Assembly: GCF_964204645.1 (NCBI RefSeq)
Contig: NC_134033.1
Span: 4,994,231-5,058,230, forward strand
Length of the DNA: 64,000 nt
DNA from: Tubulanus polymorphus
Lineage: Eukaryota > Nemertea > Palaeonemertea > Tubulaniformes > Tubulanidae
Reading direction: 5' to 3'
The notes below the pieces were generated by a model. That model was not told the origin of the DNA and searched no databases. It was given only the letters and a program-made list of their open reading frames with translations. A program made the position numbers and the translations under genes. Below, in pieces: positions 25,475 to 38,173 of this stretch; the first letter of the stretch is position 1; every line of letters starts with the position of its first letter.

Positions 25475-28400
25475 ATGCAGCAAATGAAAGCGTTGTTCGT
25501 AGTTTTACTGATCGCTTGCGGAGACTGTATATTAACGCGGGCTGATCGCGCAAACTCTGTCGAGGAAGCCGCGTCTGTTACAGTCAGTTCATCTTGTAAC
25601 AACACTCAATACTCCGTCGATTCTAGGTCTGGTTACATCGTTACACCGAACTATCCGTCGTTAGTGCGCGGTGTTGAATGTCGTTGGTTCGTCAACAGCT
25701 CTATACCGGGAAGTTTTCTCGTTCAAGTTTACTACGACATCGAACCGTCGATATTCTGTAACGAAAACTACCTTCTCGTCGGTGAGTCCGACAACAAACT
25801 CTGCGCTACCGGAAGAAAACAACTTTATATCCTCAGTAACGGGTTGATTTCGTTGTTGTTTAGGAGTAACGTCGATGGAGTGCGAGGTAGTCGGGTTTAT
25901 ATCATATATCGTTTCGAAGAACAGAGTCGCTTGAAATTGATACAACATGAATGCAACAAATATTCAGTAAAAGAATTACCAACTCAAACAGGTTATGAAT
26001 TCGTGATCTCTACCCGGCGATGTAAATTGTTGTTAGAATGGATCGGGATGCCAGACGGGTTCGCAATGAATTTAACGTTTATACAGATAGATTTCAGATT
26101 ATATCCCGGTGAGAATCCAATGAAAACTCGTCCTCAAATTTACGACGGATGGAACAGCTCCAGTGAACCTATAGCTCTTATACGAGAACAAACCGGACAT
26201 CCACCTTCATCGTTTTATACTAAAACTAATAAAGCCCGCATTGAATTTGAAAATAGGAATTTGTTTCAGTCGCAGTTTCTCGTGCAAGTTTACAAAATAT
26301 CAGATTGGAACGTCTCTAACCCGTTAATTCAAGACTATAATAAATCAGGACTGCTCACAACAATTGATGGAATACCACATATAGTAACTCAGTCTAAACA
26401 CTTATACTGCTGGTCTATCACAGTCGATGTTCTGCAGTACATCGTCTTCAACTGGACACGTGATCTCGTCTCGTCACCAGGTGTCGTTGGTGTATATAAA
26501 CAGGAAGGGTTACGGATTGTGAGAACTGATATTTTACTCAGTTTTAACCATCTTAAATCACTGAGTGTAAAATCAGATGGATTTCTCGTGTTTCTGTGCG
26601 TTCTAACGAGATCGGAATTTTTAAGATCGTATTTGAAAATAGAATTTGAAGTGAAAACAATGACAATATCAGACGTCTACGTCAACAAGCCCAGGATATC
26701 GGTAAGTTGATTACAGTGATTTGTAAATTAGCTTTGTATGTTATGATGATGATAATAATGATAAGTATAACGATAGCGATAGCGGAAGCGGCAACACTCT
26801 ACAATAGATAATATGTTCATTCTGTATTCGTTAAGTGAACTTCTAAAATTGCAGAAAAAAGCTCTATCGTGCATTTAGAGACTTTGTCAAAGCTTTTGAT
26901 TTGGTGTGGCGAGCAGGGTTGTGGCAAAAGCTTTTGAATAATGGTATAAACGGAAAAGTATTTAATCTCATACGTAATGTGTATAGTAACGTTATATACT
27001 GTAATGAATGGAAGCTCGAAGTAATTATAAGAAAAACAAAAGTACTAATTTTTGGCACAAGAGCTCAAAGGAATCATGTCAGATTTACTATGGGTAATCA
27101 AAACATCGAAATTGTTAGTACATACAAGTATCCTGGTATCCCCTGCAACAAAACAGAAGTTTCCTAGCAACAAAGAAATATCTAATTAGTCAAGCAAAAA
27201 GAGCTCTCCATGTTTTGTACACGCGTATACATACTCTAAACCTATCACTGGACTACCAGCTTAAACTTTTCGATCCGACTATCGTTCCTATTCTAACATA
27301 TGGCTGTGAGGTCTGGAGGTTCTCCAACCTACAGTGCATAGAAAATGTCCATATTTCCTTTCTGAGGCGCATATTACATCTCAGAAATAGTACTCCATCA
27401 ATGTTGTCTCGATTGTTGCGATCACGATTTAAGTGAGAATTTTAACTTTTTGGGCATAAACAGTCTCATCGCCTTTCGGTAAATTGTCGCATATTTTATG
27501 TAGGTCTGTGATGAAATTATCCCGAGGAATCGGGATGCTCCAAATATTAAATCGTTCCAAAATATAAAAAAATATCCTATACCCCGTCGGACTAAATAAA
27601 ATATGGGACTCACAATCATTCCCAAATGTTAATTGGCTCAAAGGAACATCTAAACAACGGTTTCTAGATCAATATAAGCAATCATGGACTAGCTCCATAC
27701 GCAATTCTACCAAAGGTTCTCACTACATGTTATTCAAAACCGATCTACTCCTGGAAAACCGTCTCTGATCTTTCGGATAACCTCATAATTGATTTAACTG
27801 TATTCCGTACTACAAATCATAATCATTCTAGATACGATTCGTGCCATTCTATCTTAAGACCTGTTACAAATCATAATTTTGCGAGCGGAAATTATGTTGA
27901 TACACACGAGATTTTCAGATAATCGCATTATATTATTATCGTCATCGTTATACATTTTCAGGTAGTGAAGGAGGTGAAATCATTAAGCCGCGTGTTCCCG
28001 AGTTCAAAGAATACATTGTATCGTGTTACTACATTACAACTAAAGTGGAAAGTGAACATCTATGAAAAACAGTTGAAACTAACAGTGCTATCAGAAAACT
28101 GTGATCGAGCTGGTTTTTATATATTTGATGGTAGTAATCTCACAGCTAGACGCTATGGTCCGTATTGTCCTGGTTCATACTACGGTCGATCTGTCGTCAG
28201 CCTGATTACATCAGGTGGACCGGTTACTGTAGTAGCATACGCTTTTTACTATGACAATCAGTTAACAGTTAATCGTCCTGACCAGTCGTATCTTATGTAC
28301 GCCCCTATCGATTGTGATGGTTATGTTCTACAGGAAGGAGAACGTCAGATCAATATGACGTCACACTGTCTCGTGATTACACCTGAAAATCGACGCCTTC

Positions 28401-31400
28401 GCTTGAAAAATATTCACATATTATCAGAACAAGAATATCAAATTGACCGTTGTTTTCTCAAGATTTCATTGTCATGTGATCTTTTTCTGAGTTTGAGTAA
28501 TCAGTTTCTTAATAACAGTCTCGTATTAAACACTGTAGATTTCACAGATGAGTTTGGATTCTGGCAGCAACCACTAATAGTTAAACTACGTCGTGAATGT
28601 CTAGGAGTGAAAAAAGCAGCTACTATTCGAGGTTCCCTTATCCTATCTGCGACTCCTGATGAATGTGGACTCGTGCAGTCACCGAAGTACCCGGGTCGGG
28701 CAGGACGTACGTTCAAATCAATTGTCTACAAATTTGAAAAAACTATACAACAAAATCAATTAGAATATTACAGCATATTTCAATATTACAGATTTATTGT
28801 CAAATTTATCGGATCAGTTTCATGTGAAACAAACAACGTATTTGATTATGATCCAATCATTCTAATGCAAATGATGAGTTACAGGCACTTCCTTGACGGA
28901 GTCGTTAGAAACCGACATGAAACTAAAATATGTGAAAATAACGCAGTTCGTGGACTCATATTTCATAGTTTGAAAGGTTGGGACCTGCGTTTTGAAGTAA
29001 TTAATAGAATTCCAATGTTTCAAATACAATACACTTTACACGAGTCGTTACCGATTAAACATTTCGATGATTTCTACTGTAAACAAGGATTTCTGGATTC
29101 CGGAATTTCCTGCATCAAATTCATCAGAGATGAACGTCTGAATTGGGAGAACGCTGAAATATACTGTAGACAGAAGTACGCGGGACATCTACTCAGTGTC
29201 AACTCAGAACAGGAAATGATTTCCATCAAAAGATTATTTGCTACAAAACTTCTGCGAATGGCGTACACATTAAAAGCGCTTATAATGATGATTGGATTGA
29301 AATGGCAGGTAAGTCTAATGAATAAAAATATTAATTTGGAAAGAAATATTTTTGAAAAAGAAATATTATGTATTTCTAATTTTCTTCATGTAACAGAATA
29401 ATGGTTATTACACGTGGACTGACGGTAAACCATTGAGCTACGCAGAGTGGTATAAACCTGTTATTAATGAAACGATACCAGAAGTTATTCGAGGATTGAT
29501 ATCTCCGCTAAGAAAACAACCGATAAATGACGTCAATATGCCGTGTACGGCGATGATACTAAATAATCCACGAGGATCAGCGAACTGGGTTCGATTCCCG
29601 TGTCAAATCGAGGAGACGCACACGACATTCATTTGTGAATCTGAGAGAATAGACATCAAACACAAACACAATTCAACGATAAACGATGCGAAAAATTCAA
29701 CAAATACAGACTTAAGTAAAACTATGGATCAAATGATTCCCGATGTTACTTTAATCAATTCAACCTGTCCAAGGGGTTGGGTAACTGTTTCCGGACAATG
29801 TTATCGAATACTAACCGACTGGAAAAACAATCGAGGTTTAAATATTCGGAGTGCTAGAGAAATGTGTCACAGCATCCGCGCCGAAAACGTGAGAATCACC
29901 TCAAATACGGAAAGCGATATGACAAATTTAATTAGCAAATTTCAATATCGACATCAATATGGCGCTATACTGACAATGGACCACGACGGATTCAAAGTTA
30001 TCAAACCACTAGTGACCAGGAATGAAATTACTTATATTCAATCGGTTAAATGGTTATTGAAACCTTTCGATAATATAACAGATGAAGTGCATTCCGTGTT
30101 GTGTACCTATAATGTAACTGGTGATGAGTTAGCTTCTATAAGCGGTTGTAAATCGTGGCAGTTTGAATGTAACGATCACAGATGTATCAGCGACCATCGC
30201 GTATGTGATACCAGACACGACTGTCAACACGGCGAAGATGAACTCAATTGTACGGATATCAATTTACACAGTCGGTTCCGCTGTAACGATGGACAGGTTA
30301 TATCGATTAGCGGTTTCTGTGACTTTATGAGAGATTGCGTCGATGGCTCGGATGAGAACTCGTGCTATCATCCACCGTGTTTATCTACGCAATATCGCTG
30401 TTCCAATCACCAATGCATCGATAGTTATAATCGATGTGACGGACTAGCCAACTGTAAAGACGGTTCCGATGAGATTGGATGCACTGCCGAAATTTGTCAG
30501 GGGTTCTCGTGCGCGGACGGTGAATGTATTAGTTCTCAGTTGTATCGGGATGGTGTCGTGGATTGTAGCGGAAGTCTCGAAGAAGACGAATTGGTCACTA
30601 ATAGGACAGTGAATCCCGAGGTTTACTGTAATAATGACAATCACTGTACGACTCGTTTCACGGACCTGTGTAAGGAATCGGATGAACAAAGATGTTCGTT
30701 CAATTCTCCTCGCTGTTATTCCCGACACGAAATGTGTATTTTAGAAAGGATGCCGATTGGTTTCCCGGTATGTAGAAATCTTGAACATATACTCGCATGT
30801 AATGAATTCGAATGCGCGGCTGGTACTGTAAAATGTCCGGCATCTTACTGTATACCGATCAGATACGTTTGTGACGGTCGATCCGATTGTCCTAATTCAG
30901 AAGATGAACGAAACTGCGAGACTTGGTCGTGTCCGGGAATGTTTAAATGTGGTCAAGAAAATCGATGTATTCCGCAATCTGAAGTTTGCGACGGTGTCGT
31001 TAATTGTAAGCATAACTCGGATGACGATTCATACTGTAAGGTCACATGTCCTGAACGTTGTAATTGCCGGGGTCATTTCATCGATTGTGAAAATGCTCTT
31101 TTATCAGATATTACTGGTCGTTTTATAGAATCAACTCGGGTTTTGATTTTGTCGAATAACCGAGTCGTATTTAACGAGTCGACGTTCAACTCTTTCATTT
31201 ATCTTCGTTTTCTCGATATTTCGGGCAATAATTTGTCTTACATCGTTCCAAACGCGTTTTCTAGTCTGAATAATCTATACACATTAGACCTTACTCACAA
31301 CCACATAACATCATTATCTGCTAATACATTCGCAGGTTTGATCGGTTTAAAACAACTATTTCTTATCGGAAATCAGCTGCAACATTTAGAAGACGGTAGT

Positions 31401-32651
31401 TTCCGAGGTTTGACGTCACTTAATGTTCTCGATCTTCACGGACTTTCTATATCGGTTCTCGGTGAAAATGTATTTAAAGGTTTATCCGCATTACAGTCGT
31501 TAAATATCAGCAGTAACAGAATACATTATATTTCCAGTTATGCTTTTTACGGATTGGTTGGACTTAAAATTCTAGATCTGGTCAAAAATGCCGAAGTGAT
31601 ATTTGTAAAAAGAAACGTTCTTGGCGATCTTACATCATTGAAATACCTCGTTTCGGATGCTTACAAATTTTGCTGCATGGCACCGAATGTTGACCGATGT
31701 CTTCCCGAAGCTGATCAATTTTCGACCTGCTCTGACCTGATGGGTAACACTGTACTGAGGGCCATCATCTGGATGATCGCATCTTTCAGTTTTCTCGCTA
31801 ACAGTATCGTTATTTTATTTCGCGTCCAAGCTTTGCGGATGGAATCCACCCGAACACGTAACACATCTTCAGATATCTACATCATTAATATTGCCGGTTG
31901 TGATATTCTGATGTCGGCCTATTTGTTTGTGATTGCAGGAGCTGACCACGCGTTCAAAGGCGTTTATTATCTGAATTCTGAAGCTTGGACAGATAGCACA
32001 TTATGCCGTCTCGCCGGGGTTATTGTCACCGTTTCCTGCGAAGGTTCATTGACTTTTCTCTTAATTCTAACGCGTCAGAGATATTCAAACATCGTCAACC
32101 CGTTTTCTAGAAGTCCGATTATAACTCCGAAATACGTTATCGGTATTTGCTGCATCTGTTGGCTCGTTATAAGCACAGTTTCTATTCTACCGCTGTCATC
32201 GTCGTCTTACTTCGGAGACAATTTTTACGGTACAACCGGAGTTTGTTTGCCTATGAATTTATTGACGATCGACGTCAATGGCTGGCAATATTCATTCGCT
32301 ATTTTTGCCTTGTTTAATGCGGCCATATTGGCTACCATAATGATGACGTACGCTCAGATGTATAGACTCGTATCTGGAAGTAGGTCGGGCTCGGGTAGAG
32401 CCGATCCTACCGAACTGGTTTTAGCTCGAAGGAGTTTAGTAATCAATCTTTGTAATTTATTTTGCTGGCTACCGATAATAATCGTTCAGTTTTGCGCCGT
32501 ATTTTCGGTCGAGATACCGAACCAGGTGGCAGCTTGGCTGGCCGTTCTATTTTTACCGATCGACTCGTCTCTGAATCCGCTTCTTTATACCATACTGACG
32601 ATCGATATGAAATCAATTAGAACGAGATATAAACGTCAACAAAAGAACTAG
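25475..32651 (+). CDS. Multidomain CUB/C-type lectin/LDLa/LRR receptor, GRL101-like 7TM
   Basis: Three exons, 25475-26701, 27962-29308 and 29397-32651, join in phase 0 (GTAAGT donors, TTTCAG and AACAG acceptors) to give about 1,942 residues. ATG 25475 is chosen because it gives a signal peptide (MQQMKALFVVLLIACG) and matches the copy at 41020. Order: CUB about 38-143 and further CUB-like segments to about 400; CUB about 639-760 (CGLVQSPKYPG); C-type lectin 779-940, whose core MIGLKWQ/NNGYYTWTDG spans the second splice; second lectin-like domain 982-1097; about six LDLa repeats 1109-1404 (CDGLANCKDGSDEIGC); LRRNT (CPERCNC) and about six LRRs 1409-1607; seven helices 1640-1927 with TRQRY in place of DRY and NPLLYT in helix 7. 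Class A receptors with LDLa and LRR domains (relaxin receptors, snail GRL101) couple ligand binding to G proteins. The lectin and CUB additions suggest binding of glycans or secreted proteins (inference). Frame is intact throughout. Confidence 0.85.
26866..27900 (+). mobile_element. LINE (non-LTR) reverse transcriptase fragment in intron 1
   Basis: Broken frames show FVKAFDLVWRAGLWQKLLNN (finger/palm region of a LINE reverse transcriptase), later VSTYKYPGIPC, then LKLFDPTIVPILTYGCEVW and LDQYKQSWTSSIRNSTKGSH from the C-terminal part. The YADD catalytic block is missing, so there is an internal deletion, and several stops and frameshifts interrupt it. It lies in sense orientation inside the first intron of the receptor gene and should be spliced out. 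Confidence 0.75.
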
Positions 32652-34709
32652 ATTAATAACACTTCAGTAGCAATAAAGGAGCTTTTAAACGAATCGTTTT
32701 AGTGTTCTCGGTCGCACACAAAACTCTAGTAATGAATCTAAAGAACAAAGGACATTAACGATGACCTTTGGGCCCATGGTCCATTCAGTTTTTTTATCAA
32801 AACTTTCTTCGTAGCTATTAGATTAATTGTAGATTGTTTGTTAAATGCAATGTTATTTACTTTAGGTGCGGATTTAACGGGCTCGGCGAGCCCTTTACTG
32901 GCCAGTGCAATTGAAATAAACGATTACATAGATGACGACTTATTAATTTATGAATGTATTCACTGATGTTGTGAAAGCGTGTGTGTGTGAGAGTGATAGG
33001 TTTCATTTTTCTTTTAGGGCGGCACGGCTCCGATAGATCATTGTGATCTCTTCGTGTAGCCCACATTTTCTTGTTACATTTTGTCACTGTATATTATGCG
33101 ATATCAATAATGTAATTATGTAACAACAAAAATAAATACCATACTACTTTACTAAATATGCCACCGGATGAAATTATTTTTCAGCCACCACCGAACCGTA
33201 TGGCGACCGATTCGGGTAAACGAAATTGCCAAGTTAAAGAAAGAGCAACATACCCCATGCCAAATATCACAAGCATCCAATATCATGATTGATATATGCA
33301 ATCAATTTTCAATAGAATACGAAGTCAAGTTTACCACTGAACAGACTATATATTTTATCTACTTTTTCTTCCCTGCGAGGATCAGAATCCTTGAAAGTCG
33401 CAGTGTTTTATTTCACAAGGCCATATCATTTAAGTATCAAAAACTGGTATGCACTTGGGTAATATGATCGCTACCGATGAGACAGACTCTCAACGGATGT
33501 ACCACGCAATATGTGATTTAAACAGAATAGTGGATATATTTCACTCACAATTTAATCATGTTAAGCCCTTTATCAGATTTAATTTCGAAATTTGACTATA
33601 TTCGAGTATATTGGAGCGTTGCTCGCCACAGTTACATTTTCGGTAATCGGGTGATGATTCGAAGCGTTCAGATTCAACAGGTTTAAAGTTTATGATATTA
33701 TTTTTCCTAGTTTAATTCCGGTCACGATAGCGTTGGATTGACAGGTACTTTTGTTGTTGATCACGCTTAATCAGTTATCAGAATAGAACACTAACTCACC
33801 ATCTATCCACTAATTCTGGACGATGAACAATTTGAAATTTGTTTTTCCCTGCCTCTGTCTCTCGCTCTGCCTCTGCCCCCTCTCCCTTTCCCTCTCCAAT
33901 AATAAATATCACAGCTAGTGATAAACATCACAGCTAGATACATCGTTTCATAGCGATGTATAAATATTTTACCACATATTATACGAACGCACCAGCGAGC
34001 CGGCGATCATATCAGCGGATAAATCACTCGTAATAAATGCAAATAAAACCGCGATGATGAGTTATAAAAAACGTTTTAAACGAATCTGTATCGATACAAC
34101 ACCTCCCCACTCATCAGCTCGTATGTACGTACCAGTGCGCGACGTACTTGAACAGTCATTTTTATCGCGTTTTTCATCAGTGACTGTTTGTCACACAGTT
34201 CTGGGATCTAGCTACCAGTTGTACTTTATCATCGCTGGCATTTCGTCAACTTCGGGAGGCGGTCGAACCCAGTTCCATAGTTGCCGTTACAATTTGATTA
34301 TGTTGAATTTATGAATGTTAACGAATTAATCTTGATCGTATATGATACAAAAAGAACTAAACATTTCTTGGCGAATACATTGGAAACTGATCGGGATCTC
34401 GGAGTGGAAAATCGACAACTGATTTTGAATTTATAGCGAAACAATCGGAAAAAAACTTAAAAGTGACATGCTAAAACTGATTGTGACATTACAGATATTA
34501 TCGTTGGACAATGAATAATGCAATCTGATTGTAAGTTCTAAATCGTTGGAAAATTGAATTTGAATTTCTTTAGAAATTGACATATTGAAAACTGATTGTG
34601 ACTTTCTTGTCGAATCATCGGAAACTAATCGTGATTTTGAAGTGAAATCATTCCACTTCACAATCAAGTTGACCCAAGCGAACTTTTCAGGTGAACTTAT
34701 CCGCGAATT
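32652..34709. other. 3' flank of the receptor gene and 5' flank of the channel gene
   Basis: AATAAA occurs at 32672-32677, probably too near the stop, and at 33131-33136, a plausible polyadenylation signal. A pyrimidine-rich tract lies near 33848-33898. At 34340-34640 the phrase AAACTGATTGTGA recurs in diverged form, suggesting a weak tandem repeat. TTTTCAG at 34684-34690 could be the acceptor of a 5' untranslated exon of the channel gene. No additional coding region is seen. Confidence 0.45.
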
Positions 34710-36730
34710 ATGGAAAGCGATAAAAGGCGAGTAATCCGCGAATTCCGGAACGCCATCAAACGTAACGACCTCGGCCTCGTCAAGAAAAAACGCGACGAAT
34801 TCTTCAAACTCGAGCGAGGATCGGATTTGATCGATTCGGATCTAACCGTAAATCTAACCGACGATTCTACCGTCGTCGTTCCCGAGCGGCGCTACCCGGA
34901 CAAGATAGCCGCCGAGTCGGTTTCGAACCCGCTGTTTCTGGCTTGTATTTTCTGCAGCGCGGATGTGGTCTGGTATCTCATCGCCGAGGGAGCAGACGTG
35001 CTGGTCAAGGACGTTAACGGTAACAACGTCGTTCACGCGCTGGTCTCGGCGGCGGCCGCGTGCCCGCGTCTCGAGTCAAAACTCGTCGAAATCTACCATC
35101 TCGTTGACCGCCAAATATCGCCGAATATGGCAGTTCTACTGACGGACGAGAATAAACTAGAACTTCGGCCGTTGGAGTATGCTGCCCGCGTGAAGACGTT
35201 CGGTTTGTTTTCGGTTATTTTGAACACGGAGGGTGTCTACCGCACGATGACCGCCGATCACGGTATGAAGGTCGTATACTCGTACGATCTCGGGGTTTAC
35301 GATGCGGACGGCGATCGTTACGATAAATCGCCGCACTGGTTTATCGTCTTGAACGACGCCGATTCGGTGCTGGAGAAGATGCACGTCAGCGCCTGTTTGA
35401 AGAACCCGTCGTTCGAGGCCTGGTCGAAGCTGATTTGGGCTAGGAGTAAATACGTGCACTGTCTGGGAAGCGCTTTTAGATAGTGTATTTTCATGCTGTT
35501 CATGTTGATGCCGTACGTCAGGTTTTACGAATATCAGGAACACATTTCAGCGGATCTCAACAACACAGGTAAACAAGAAAACTTGAAAGTTTAGACGCGT
35601 TTAGAAATAACACATATATTGCGTTATATTGTCGACAATGAAAAACATGATATTAAGTTAGCTAGTATTTAGGAATAATGTAATTTTGGATTTAAAAAAA
35701 AATCGATTATTGAATTGACCGGCAACCAGTCTAGTCGCATTATACTGATGACGTAATAAAGCTTCAACTGGCGCAATGGAGGTCATCTCTTCCTCGTTCG
35801 CCTGCCGTAGCTATTGCATGACTATTAGTTCATACATAGATAGACCGTGACATAATCCGAAATGCGTTTTGAAGAAATATAGCAGTCGGTCAGGCGATGC
35901 GGGAATTTCACAGATAAAGAATATAGCTACAATTATAAGAACGACTTTTAATATTTTGAGTTCGGTAGATTTTTCACCGGGCGCCGCTGCGTCCGCGTGA
36001 AATTGTTTCTTACGATTTAGTTTTCTAAATATCATAATTCCGAACAAAGTTAGATTTATTACGATAAGAGTAATAAAAGGTAGAAGAACAGTCATGAACA
36101 TATAGGAATTAATAACGTCACGTCATCCATTATCAAGCAAATAAACAAAAGGTGTCGGTATTGTACTCGCGCCGAAAGCGCCCATTGTATAAACACGTTC
36201 GTAACAGCGTTGCGTGCCCCTACCGGGTAAACCTAGCGGCGAAATAATACGGCCAGAAACAAACAGCGGAAGACATTGCGTTCAAAACTAAAAGACAAAT
36301 GATTTGTTTTTTGTTCCAGAATCGTTTAGAATACAGCGGACTCGCGACGACCAGAAGTCTCTCGAAATTGATTATAACTACGGCCTAATTTTTTCCCATT
36401 TGAAACGTATGAAAAAGCGGCAGAACCCAAATTATAATTTCGTGTCCAAAAACCAGTCGTCGAAACGCCCGAGAATAACGTCACTTTGTTGAAAATGTAT
36501 TATGAGTATCCTAAGCGGATAAAGAAGAAACACTGAAAATACGAACACTAAATCAAACCAGGCAAGAATGATTATAATTAGATAGGCTCGGGTGGCAGGG
36601 GGTTTCAGCGTAGTCGTAGTGATTGTGGTAGAATTCATACTGAAGCTTCTATAACCTGTAATCAGTGACTCGTAGTGAGTCGGTTATCAAATCTACTCTA
36701 CTCTTTAGATAGTAGAAGAGAGTATAAATC

Positions 36731-36812
<82 letters not shown>

Positions 36813-36868
36813 GTGTGTATGCGTGTATGCGTGTATGCGTGTATGCGTGTGTGCGTGTGCGCGTGTGC

Positions 36869-36958
<90 letters not shown>

Positions 36959-38173
36959 CGAGGTCCGAACTACAGCGACCGTGCTCAATACCGTGGTCGA
37001 CTAATTCCGGACTATAGTTCCGACTAGCTGACATTCGGTTTCACTTAGTTCGGTTATGTGTCATTGCATTTCTCTGGTTCGGCTAATTCCGACAACCGAT
37101 TATTGCCCAGTCTGGTCTGAGCATTGTCTCATGGTTGGAGGATTTTTTTCTAACTCGCGTTTCTAACTTAGCGCTAATTGTGATATCTAAACAGCTCGTA
37201 ACAGCCTATGGCTAAACCGTGTCAATTAAGACCGTATCTAATTAACTATCCTAAACCCGAGAATCCTATCTTCACATATCACATCTCTCAATCGCAATCA
37301 CAATTCGCTTACGTTCATTTACATATATTCAAATTTGATATCGATTTTTTCTCTGCAGATTACTGCATGGCGAATAAGTCATTCATACCGATGCCGCGAC
37401 CGGTTCGAGTATGCATGCGTGCGTCCGCCTATGCGGTCAGCTTGATAGTTGTATTGAAGATACTGGCCTACGTCGCCCTCGTCATCGCCGCGCTTAAACG
37501 CAGGCTCATACTGAAATTCATCTTACGCAATACGTTCGGTCAACTTCTCCACGATTCGATTCTGGTGACGATCATGCTAGCGAACGCCGTCTACACCAAG
37601 AATCAAGTGCCCTACGAGTTCAGCAGGATGTACCTGTTTTTCACGCCAGTTTTTCTCAGCAACGTCTGCGCGTTTTTTCAAATATTTCCCTCGTTCGGTT
37701 TCTACTTCATGAGCTTGCAAAAAATGTTGCAAGCTCTGGCGAAGTTTTCCTTCATATTCACGGTGGTTTTCATGATCTACTGCACGTGTCTATCGTCGTT
37801 ACTGGTGAACGCGAACGTCTGCGGATGGCCCAGCTGGAAAGTGATCTACGGCACGTTTCTGAGCATGATAAACATGGCGGACTATGCGAAAATATCGTCG
37901 GATCGCCACGAGTTGGTGTTGTTCCAGGTTTACCATATGGAAATGGTTTTCATCGTGGCCATCGTGATGTTGAACTTTTTGACAGCGATTATGACCGGCG
38001 TGCACTCGAAACACGACGAGCTGAAGGAGACGATTTCGACGGTGACGCGCATGCGCCTGAATACGATGGCGCTCGTGCAATTGGTGCAGTGGCGGCGTAT
38101 GCTGCGTATGAAACCGTTGAACCTCGGTCTCAGCGATATACGAGTTGTCGTCAACGCGGCGGACGAAATGTGA
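34710..38173 (+). CDS. TRP-like channel gene with an in-frame TAG
   Basis: Exon 1 is 34710-35568 and exon 2 is 37359-38173, joined in phase 1 (donor GTAAAC, acceptor CTCTGCAG). The N-terminal part has ankyrin-like text ([20 protein letters not shown], then [13 protein letters not shown]). After residue 257 (..HCLGSAFR) there is a TAG at 35481-35483, and the same frame then continues as [18 protein letters not shown], a first membrane segment, up to the splice. Exon 2 encodes several more hydrophobic segments and a final one ending NFLTAIM, followed by a charged tail ([18 protein letters not shown]). The layout fits a TRP-type cation channel of the plasma membrane; subfamily is not assigned. 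Read through the stop, it would be about 556 residues, short for the family. Codon use and frame are otherwise intact, so this is a very young pseudogene, a polymorphic null, a readthrough case or an assembly error. Confidence 0.6.
35811..36638 (-). pseudogene. Class A GPCR pseudogene, antisense in the channel intron
   Basis: It is a decayed relative of the intact receptor at 46244-47341. The ATG at 36638 opens [10 protein letters not shown], then IILAWFD and SVFLLYPLR (helix 2) match the intact gene (IILAWFE, SVFVLYPFR), but helix 1 is missing. A small indel after DDWF breaks the frame near 36440; helices 3-4 survive only as multi-frame fragments (36120-36420). Then [18 protein letters not shown] (helix 5) and [20 protein letters not shown] (helix 6) are readable. 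The frame ends before helix 7, so the C-terminus is lost. Confidence 0.8.
36734..36956. repeat. Compound microsatellite (TA)n-(TGTA/TGCG)n-(TA)n
   Basis: Long TA runs (36734-36800 and 36870-36956) flank a TGTATG / GTGTATGC / GTGCG core. The YI-rich translations in all frames are artefacts. Confidence 0.95.

Larger units (their letters stand above)
35569..37358 (+). other. Intron of the channel gene, with nested pseudogene and microsatellite
   Basis: Bounded by GTAAAC at 35569 and CTCTGCAG ending at 37358. It contains the antisense GPCR pseudogene (35811-36638) and the compound microsatellite (36734-36956). The rest shows no signal. Confidence 0.6.

Noticed and set aside
36675-37034. Open frames on both strands rich in YI repeats
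   Set aside because: They are translations of the TA/TG microsatellite and have no other coding features.
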